Part shown: piece by piece, positions 58,674-64,000 of the stretch
Layout: every line of letters starts with the position of its first letter
Position numbering within the stretch: the first letter of the stretch is position 1
Assembly (NCBI GenBank): GCA_017532155.1
Contig: JAFXJP010000016.1
Coordinates: forward strand, 1 to 64,000
Length of the DNA: 64,000 nucleotides
Direction: 5' to 3'
DNA from: Clostridia bacterium
GTDB lineage: Bacteria > Bacillota > Clostridia > Christensenellales > Aristaeellaceae
Made by a program: the position numbers and the translations under genes
The notes under the pieces: generated by a model
The model's input: the letters and a program-made list of their open reading frames with translations, nothing else
Database searches by the model: none
What the model was told of the DNA's origin: nothing

Positions 58674-59582
58674 TTATTTATCTTTCCTGATTTTGCACAG
58701 GAAAAAGCCTTCGTATTTCGCATCCGGGCGCACGAGCAGCGCGCCGGGGATGGCGCAGGGCAGCTGCGGCAGCGCTGCAAGGCCGGGCAAATCAATCGCC
58801 TCCACATGTGCCTTTGCGCCGCGCAGCGCCTGGCTGACAATATCCTCATTTTCCATCTTCAGAATGGAGCAGGTGGAATACACCATCGTCTGGCCAGGTT
58901 TGAGGATCGTCAGCGCTTTCTTGAGCAAATTCAGCTGAATCCGCGCTGAATTTTTCACCAGCTTTTCAGAAAACGCCTTGCAGGTCTGCGGATTATTCAG
59001 CAATATGGTGCCGCTACCGGAGCAGGGCGCATCCAGCAAAATCTGATCAAAACGGAAAAAATCCTCCATCTTGCTGGCGTCGCGCACCATCACATTCACG
59101 CGCCCACAGCCCTGTTTTTCCAGATTATAGCGCATCTTTTCCGCCCGGATCTGATTGATCTCGCAGGCTGTGATATTGGCTTTATTGCCCGTCAGCGCCG
59201 CCATCTGCGTGGTTTTTCCGCCGGGGGCAGCTGCCATATCAAGAATATCGGTTCCGGGCTTGGGATCAAGCGCCAGGGGCGGCAGCATGGAAGAGAGGCT
59301 TTGCAGATACACTTCGCCCCTCTCATACATCGGCAGCGCCCAGATTTCCTTTTCCATTCCCGCCTCCAGCAGGAACGCATCCGGGCTGAAGGGGACCTTC
59401 TCAAAGGCAATGCCCGCCAATGCCAGCGCCTGCGCCACAGCCTCGGCATCGCTTTTCAGCGTATTGACTCGCAGCGACGTACGGCGCTCCTGCGCCATGC
59501 CCAAAGCAATCTGCTCCGCGCATTCTTCGCCATATTGCTTTTGCAGCGACAGCCGCAAATACTCCGGCAGCTTTTCCGTCAT
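58674..59582 (-). CDS. RsmB/RsmF-type rRNA (cytosine-C5)-methyltransferase
   Basis: 302 residues of the NOL1/NOP2/Sun family: SAM-binding DMAAAPGGKTTQMA, motif IV DAPCSGSGTI and the catalytic Cys in VYSTCSILKMENED. Shorter than RsmB (no NusB-like N-terminus) and without the long RsmF C-terminal domain, so the exact target rRNA position is not certain. Start overlaps the HAD gene stop by 4 nt. Confidence 0.92.
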   Translation of the reverse strand: MTEKLPEYLRLSLQKQYGEECAEQIALGMAQERRTSLRVNTLKSDAEAVAQALALAGIAFEKVPFSPDAFLLEAGMEKEIWALPMYERGEVYLQSLSSMLPPLALDPKPGTDILDMAAAPGGKTTQMAALTGNKANITACEINQIRAEKMRYNLEKQGCGRVNVMVRDASKMEDFFRFDQILLDAPCSGSGTILLNNPQTCKAFSEKLVKNSARIQLNLLKKALTILKPGQTMVYSTCSILKMENEDIVSQALRGAKAHVEAIDLPGLAALPQLPCAIPGALLVRPDAKYEGFFLCKIRKDK

Positions 59583-60418
59583 ATCCGTTCCCCGCCTAAA
59601 ATCTTTTCTTCAATAAACAGCGCTACGCCGTCTTCATCATTGGTAGCGGTGATGTAATCCGCCACAGCTTTCACCTCATCTTTGGCATTGCCCATGGCCA
59701 CGCCGCAGCCTGCCGCCTTGATCATCGTCAGGTCATTGGTACTGTCGCCCATTGCCGCAGCGCGGCTGATATCAATCCCCAATCTGCGGCAAAGCTCGGC
59801 AACCGCCACACCCTTTGAGCAGGTATTATCGTTGATTTCCATCGAGCGCGTAATGGACCCGGTGATGTTAAACAGCCCGGTTGCCTTCAGCTTTGGCCGG
59901 ATGCAATCCAAAATAGCGCTGCCATAGCGCACAAGGCCCACCTTTTCCAGCCCGGGCACGCCGGCAGCAATATATGCTTCATCGCTTTCCCAGATCGGCG
60001 TTTTATTCTCCGCAAAGTATTTTTTATGCCAGGAAGGGATATCGCGCGTCTTGGTCAGTTCATGGGATTTTTTCGACAAAAGAATCTCGCCGTCAGCAAA
60101 AAACTCAATAAAATCGCAGTCGTCCTTAATCAGTTCATACAGCACGCGCGCAGCCTCTTTATCAAAGCCTTTGTGATACACGCGCTCTTCTGTTTTCAGG
60201 TCATATATCGAGGCGCCATTGGAAATAATGGCATAGTCAAAATTGAGTTCGTGAATAATCGGTGGTGCAATTTTCAACGTGCGGCCGGTAGCCACCACCA
60301 GCTTCACGCCTGCCGCCTGTGCCGCCTGCAGCGCATTCCTGGTGCGCCGCGATACCGTCTTATCGCTTTTCAGCACAGTGCCGTCCATATCCAGAAACAA
60401 AATGTCATAATTGGGCAT
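59579..60418 (-). CDS. HAD-superfamily Cof-type phosphatase (copy 1)
   Basis: 279 residues, Cof subfamily (HAD IIB). Motif I FLDMDGTVLKSD, motif II VVATGRT, motif III Lys in NTCSKGVAV, motif IV MGDSTNDLTMI. Cytoplasmic phosphatases of sugar phosphates or cofactors. Closely related to the next gene downstream in the window (same signature order and length), i.e. a tandem duplication. ATG at 60418. Confidence 0.93.
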   Translation of the reverse strand: MPNYDILFLDMDGTVLKSDKTVSRRTRNALQAAQAAGVKLVVATGRTLKIAPPIIHELNFDYAIISNGASIYDLKTEERVYHKGFDKEAARVLYELIKDDCDFIEFFADGEILLSKKSHELTKTRDIPSWHKKYFAENKTPIWESDEAYIAAGVPGLEKVGLVRYGSAILDCIRPKLKATGLFNITGSITRSMEINDNTCSKGVAVAELCRRLGIDISRAAAMGDSTNDLTMIKAAGCGVAMGNAKDEVKAVADYITATNDEDGVALFIEEKILGGERI

Positions 60419-60488
60419 CTGCTCTTCTCCCCAAATTTTTATCGTTTATCATATTACCACAAATTTCTATTGTTGTATACAATCACCA

Positions 60489-61322
60489 TTAAAAATCGCC
60501 CAGCACCTTTTCCTCAATAAAACGCGCTACGCCGTCCTCATCATTGCTTGCCGTGATATCATCCGCCCTGTCCTTTACTTCCTGAAAAGCGTTGCCCATC
60601 GCCACACCGCAGTCAGCCGCCTCGATCATGGACAGATCATTCTGACTGTCGCCAATTGCCGCCGAACGCGCAATATCAACGCCCAAACGCTGGCAGATGT
60701 CCCGCAGCGCCACGCCCTTGCCGCAGCCCTTATCATTGATTTCCAACGCTCCGGCAATTGACGCTGTGATGCTGAATAGTCCAGTCGGCTCAAGCCGGCT
60801 GCGAATCCGCTTCAGCACCTGTTCATCATAATTGACCAGCGCCACCTTTTCCAGTCCCGGCGCGCCAGCTGCCACATAGTCTTCCTCGCTGTCCCATATT
60901 CTGACTTTATTTTCAGCAAAGAATTTCATATGCCACGGCGGGATGGGCCTTTTGCCGATGCGCTCATAGGAAGCACATGAAAGCATGATCCCGCCGTCAG
61001 CATAAAACTCAATAAAATCGCACTCCTCCACCAGCACCCTGCACATCTCACGCGCAGCTTCAAGATTGAAATCGTGGTGGTACACCCTCTCCCCCGTGCG
61101 CAGATCATAAATCGATGCGCCATTGGAGACCGCAGCATAGTCAAAGCCCAGTTCATGCACAAGCGCCGGCACAATTTTGAGCGTGCGCCCCGTCGCCACC
61201 ACCAGCTTGACGCCCGCATCCTGCGCTGCCTTCAGCGCCTTGCGGGTGCGCTCGCTGGCCTCATTGCGGCTATTCAGCACCGTGCCGTCCATATCCAGAA
61301 ACAAAATATCATAATTGCGCAT
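60489..61322 (-). CDS. HAD-superfamily Cof-type phosphatase (copy 2)
   Basis: 277 residues. Same Cof-type motifs: FLDMDGTVLNSR, VVATGRT, GCGKGVALRD, IGDSQNDLSMI, and the shared stretch NYDILFLDMDGT at the N-terminus. Paralogue of the gene at 59579-60418, separated by 70 nt. The ATG at 61322 with GGAGATAAG upstream is chosen; an open frame continues further 5' over the terminator of the transporter operon and is not coding. Confidence 0.93.
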   Translation of the reverse strand: MRNYDILFLDMDGTVLNSRNEASERTRKALKAAQDAGVKLVVATGRTLKIVPALVHELGFDYAAVSNGASIYDLRTGERVYHHDFNLEAAREMCRVLVEECDFIEFYADGGIMLSCASYERIGKRPIPPWHMKFFAENKVRIWDSEEDYVAAGAPGLEKVALVNYDEQVLKRIRSRLEPTGLFSITASIAGALEINDKGCGKGVALRDICQRLGVDIARSAAIGDSQNDLSMIEAADCGVAMGNAFQEVKDRADDITASNDEDGVARFIEEKVLGDF

Positions 61323-61384
61323 CGGACTTATCTCCTGTATCCATATTGCTTTTATTTTACCACACTTCCGACTTTCTGTACATG

Positions 61385-61416
61385 AAAAAAGCGTCCGATT
61401 GCTCAGACGCTTTTTC
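61385..61416 (-). terminator. Terminator of the sugar ABC transporter operon
   Basis: On the minus strand AAAAAGCGTC ... GACGCTTTTTT with a 10-nt loop. Confidence 0.85.
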
Positions 61417-61423
61417 ATTCTTA

Positions 61424-62287
61424 TTACTTCATCGCAGCCTTGGTGAAGCCGGAAAGCATGTGCTTCTGGAAGATGGCGAATACGATGAATACCGGGATGA
61501 TGGACAGCAGCACGCCAGCCATGATCTGGTGATAGTTGTTGGTAATTTCGCCGCCGTAGGAAGTGCGCAGGCGCTGCACACCGACGGTCAGCACATACAT
61601 ATCCTGCACCTTGACGATAACCTTGGGCCAGAAGTAGTTGTTCCAGCCGCCCATGAAGGAGGTCAGCGCCACGGTGATCATGGTGGGCTTGCACATGGGC
61701 ACCATGATGCGGAAGAGCACGCCCAGCTTGTTCATGCCGTCCACACGCGCAGCTTCCAGATAGCTGTCATCCACCGTCATAAAGGCCTGGCGCAGCAGGA
61801 AGATGGCATAGGACGACACGCAGCCGGCAATCCACACGCCCCAGTAGGTGTTCATCAGGCCAACACGGGCAATGATGATGTACAGAGGAATGAAGGTTAC
61901 CTGAATCGGGATCATCATAGCGCCCAGCACAACCAGGAAGAAGAAGTGCTTGCCGTGGAACTTACCCTTGGAGAAAGCATAGGCAGCCAGCACGCCCAGC
62001 AGCAGTTCGCTCGACATCTGCAGCGCCGTAACCACTGCGGTATTGAGCATATACTTGAAGAAGGGCACCTTGTTGACGACATAGGAGAAGTTCTGCCACT
62101 GCAGAACCTTGGGCCAGAAAGTGATCGTCGCGCTCATGACCTCTTCTTCCGTCTTGAGGGAAGTCGCCAGCAGCCAGTACAGCGGGAAAACCATGATGAT
62201 GGTTACGACCACGGCCAGTACCGTGCGGATCGCAACGCCGATCTTTTTCTTCGCAAAGGGAGAAATCAACGTATTATTCTTCTGCAT
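61424..62287 (-). CDS. Carbohydrate ABC transporter permease (MalG/UgpE type)
   Basis: 287 residues, six membrane helices. EAA motif EAARVDGMNKLGVLFRIMVP and the family's N-terminal TIIMVFPLYWLLATSLKT. AAGGAGGG lies 6 nt before the ATG at 62287, within the upstream permease gene's final nucleotides region. Pairs with the next upstream permease. Confidence 0.95.
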   Translation of the reverse strand: MQKNNTLISPFAKKKIGVAIRTVLAVVVTIIMVFPLYWLLATSLKTEEEVMSATITFWPKVLQWQNFSYVVNKVPFFKYMLNTAVVTALQMSSELLLGVLAAYAFSKGKFHGKHFFFLVVLGAMMIPIQVTFIPLYIIIARVGLMNTYWGVWIAGCVSSYAIFLLRQAFMTVDDSYLEAARVDGMNKLGVLFRIMVPMCKPTMITVALTSFMGGWNNYFWPKVIVKVQDMYVLTVGVQRLRTSYGGEITNNYHQIMAGVLLSIIPVFIVFAIFQKHMLSGFTKAAMK

Positions 62288-62300
62288 GTTTTCTCCCTCC

Positions 62301-63248
62301 TTACGCTTCATAATGGACGTTCTTGTTCGTAATGCGCAGCGTGGAGGCCGTCACAACCAACAAGATCACAAAGAACAAGAGCGCTACCACGCTGGCGCGG
62401 TCCAGACGGTTGTCATCAAATGCCAGGCGGTAAATGTAATACACCATAACCTCCGTCTTCTGGCGAGGTCCGCCGCCCGTCATAACGTCAACGGACTGGT
62501 AGACCTTCATGGAGCTGATGAAGGTGGTGATGAACAGGAACAACGTCGTGGGAGAGAGCAGCGGCAGCGTGATGTAGCGGAACTGCTGCAGGCCCGAAGC
62601 GCCGTCCAGAGAAGATGCTTCGTAATAGTCCTTGGAGATGCCCAGCAGCGCGGACAGATAGATCATCATACAATAACCAATGCCGTGCCAGCCGGTCAGA
62701 AGCAGAATGGAGATCAGAGCGTTCTGGTCATCGCCCAGCCAGTTAATGTGCTCGGTTACGCCAAACCACTCCAGCATTTTGTTGATTACGCCGTAGTCCG
62801 TATTGAGCATCCACAGGAAGATGATACCGCAGGAGGACATGGCGATGTAGCGGGGCATGAAGATCAGCGCACGCATCACAGCAAAAGGCTTGGTGAGGCG
62901 GTTGAACAGGTGCGCAAGCAAAAGGCCAATGCCCAGGTCAATCGCGATGTTGCCAATGGTGTAGATGATCGTCACGCGCAGAGAATTGAACAGATAGCGC
63001 TTGGAGGTATTGGCCGTGAACAGCCAAATCCAGTTCTTCCAGCCTACGTAGTCGTACTCGCGGCTGGTCAGACGCCAGTCAGTAAAGCTGATGCGGATCA
63101 ACTCAGCCACCGGATAGTAGGTGATGAGGATCAGGACCAGCACGGCGGGCAGAGCCATGAAAAAATCGGACCAATAGTATTTTTCCGGCCGCAGATGCAC
63201 CGTACGCCCGCCAATCTCCATGGTCTTCAACTTTTTCTTCTGGAACAT
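62301..63248 (-). CDS. Carbohydrate ABC transporter permease (MalF/UgpA type)
   Basis: 315 residues, six membrane helices. EAA loop EASSLDGASGLQQFRYITLP, and FMALPAVLVLILITYYPVAELI at the N-terminus. AAGGAG 8 nt before the ATG at 63248; a GTG three codons earlier overlaps that site. Located after a strong hairpin separating it from the binding-protein gene. Confidence 0.95.
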   Translation of the reverse strand: MFQKKKLKTMEIGGRTVHLRPEKYYWSDFFMALPAVLVLILITYYPVAELIRISFTDWRLTSREYDYVGWKNWIWLFTANTSKRYLFNSLRVTIIYTIGNIAIDLGIGLLLAHLFNRLTKPFAVMRALIFMPRYIAMSSCGIIFLWMLNTDYGVINKMLEWFGVTEHINWLGDDQNALISILLLTGWHGIGYCMMIYLSALLGISKDYYEASSLDGASGLQQFRYITLPLLSPTTLFLFITTFISSMKVYQSVDVMTGGGPRQKTEVMVYYIYRLAFDDNRLDRASVVALLFFVILLVVTASTLRITNKNVHYEA

Positions 63249-63269
63249 GTTTCGCACTCCTTAATGAAA

Positions 63270-63300
63270 GCTTGGGGACAGAGCAGATCTGTCCCCAAGC
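63270..63300 (-). terminator. Hairpin between binding-protein and permease genes
   Basis: Perfect 12-bp stem GCTTGGGGACAG / CTGTCCCCAAGC with a 7-nt loop, without a good T-run (TTTCATT). Typical of intergenic stem-loops that stabilise the highly expressed binding-protein message or reduce read-through. Confidence 0.75.
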
Positions 63301-63319
63301 GCGATGAAAATGTTACGAA

Positions 63320-64000
63320 TTACTGGTCAGCCAGGGTGTCGTTGATTTCTTCAACCATGATCTCCCAGCCTTCTTCGGGATCCATGCCGTTGGCCATGAT
63401 TTCGGACATGTAGTTCTCGAAGATATCGCCGCACTTGTCAAACAGCTCATGCTTGGTCTTGGCAACGTAGGAGTTCAGATCCAGAACGGCCATTTCGGGC
63501 AGCTTGGTCAGCAGAGCGTTGTAAGCTTCAGCATACTGAGGATCGGTGGAGGCGGACTTGCGGGTTACATAGTAGGAAGAAGTGGTGGCCCACTCGAGCT
63601 GCTGCGCGGGGTTGGTCAGGAAGCAGATCAGCTTGAAGGCAGCGTTCTTCTGAGCCTGGGTGTTGCAATCCGCAGAGGGGATGATCATGGTAGCGCCGGC
63701 AACATACTGATGGTTGGTGCCGAAATCGCCGTAGGGCTGGTTGGCGATACCAACTTCGAAGGTCACGCCGTTCGCGCCGGTCTCAGCCTTCTGCTTGTAG
63801 TTGGCATAGGTGGAGGAGGTGTACAGGCAGGCAGCGGCTTCGCCAGAGGTGAAGTCCAGCAGCAGGGTGTTGCCAACGTCGTTGATAACCCACTTGATGT
63901 AGCCCTTGTCAACCCACTCACGCAGCTTCTTGATCAGCTCGAGCGCCTTTTCATTGGCCAGGCCAGTGGTGTTGGTCTCGGTGTCGATCATGAAGCAGCC
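63320..64000 (-). CDS. Sugar-type extracellular solute-binding protein (C-terminal part)
   Basis: At least 226 C-terminal residues; the 5' end is cut by the window edge, and the frame is open to it. Pattern of family-1 sugar-binding proteins (UgpB/MalE-like): GYIKWVINDVGNTLLLDFTSGEAA-type region with the FTSGEAAACLY segment, a mid-domain GANGVTFEVGIANQPYGDF, KLICFLTNPAQQLEWATTSS, and the C-terminal amphipathic region. First gene of the transporter operon. Confidence 0.93.
   Translation of the reverse strand, partial: GCFMIDTETNTTGLANEKALELIKKLREWVDKGYIKWVINDVGNTLLLDFTSGEAAACLYTSSTYANYKQKAETGANGVTFEVGIANQPYGDFGTNHQYVAGATMIIPSADCNTQAQKNAAFKLICFLTNPAQQLEWATTSSYYVTRKSASTDPQYAEAYNALLTKLPEMAVLDLNSYVAKTKHELFDKCGDIFENYMSEIMANGMDPEEGWEIMVEEINDTLADQ

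Noticed and set aside
1..64000. CRISPR arrays, complete insertion sequences, rRNA operons or tRNA genes
   Set aside because: Looked for spaced direct repeats, transposase motifs and tRNA T-arm patterns on both strands; only the tmRNA T-arm was found.

Overview
The window looks like a chromosomal segment of a moderately GC-rich, Gram-positive, endospore-forming Clostridia-type bacterium. The evidence is strong AGGAGG ribosome-binding sites, many TTG/GTG starts, spore-lineage genes (spoVM, a SipL-like DUF3794/LysM protein, a YhcN/YlaJ-type lipoprotein, a divergent Spo0A-like regulator), rny, an L10 leader in front of rplJ-rplL, and numerous secreted proteins with signal peptides but no outer-membrane genes. 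I cannot assign a genus from sequence alone.

Layout. 1-2.2 kb: a large serine recombinase whose reading frame runs into the 3' half of ssrA (tmRNA), i.e. one edge of an integrated element lying to the left. 2.2-9.0 kb: smpB, a YetF/DUF4363 pair, pgsA, metG-tatD, spoVM, and the L10-leader/rplJ/rplL unit. 9-27 kb: a mosaic of short transcription units (nuclease-fold hydrolase, MerR/TipAS regulator, TraX-like protein, Spo0A-like protein, surE, RpiR regulator with a flavoprotein, exonuclease and nucleoside kinase, sporulation lipoprotein, SipL-like protein, RNA/DNA methyltransferase, rho, VanY-like peptidase). 27-33 kb: galM, a secreted hydrolase, and the rpmH-rnpA-yidD-yidC-jag cluster without dnaA or mnmE/mnmG beside it. 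33-37 kb: alr (frameshifted)-membrane protein-rsmD-coaD-coiled-coil operon. 37-47 kb: secreted proteins (pre-peptidase-type/CxxC repeat protein, five-fold peptidoglycan-binding repeat protein), two sugar-metabolism enzymes, M42 peptidase, kinase-like protein. 47-53.6 kb: a tight seven-gene minus-strand operon, comEB-LCP-folT-nth-metal ABC ATPase-permease-GH13. 53.7-64 kb: a lone solute-binding protein with twin palindromes at its promoter, a probable structured RNA in front of rny, a PHP protein, an RsmB/F-type methyltransferase, two tandem HAD phosphatases, and a sugar ABC transporter cut by the right edge.

How the genes fit together. SpoVM, the SipL-like protein and the YhcN-like lipoprotein point to a functional sporulation programme; the Spo0A-like protein has kept the DNA-binding domain and the phospho-acceptor aspartate position but lost the acidic pair that binds Mg2+, so it is a candidate paralogue with changed regulation. 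Trans-translation (smpB-ssrA) sits directly beside the mobile element that uses ssrA as its target. The most interesting items to follow up are the roughly 290-nt structured RNA before rny, the degenerate Spo0A-like regulator, the tetranucleotide-repeat frameshift in alr, the recombinase/ssrA fusion, and the unusual tmRNA resume codon.
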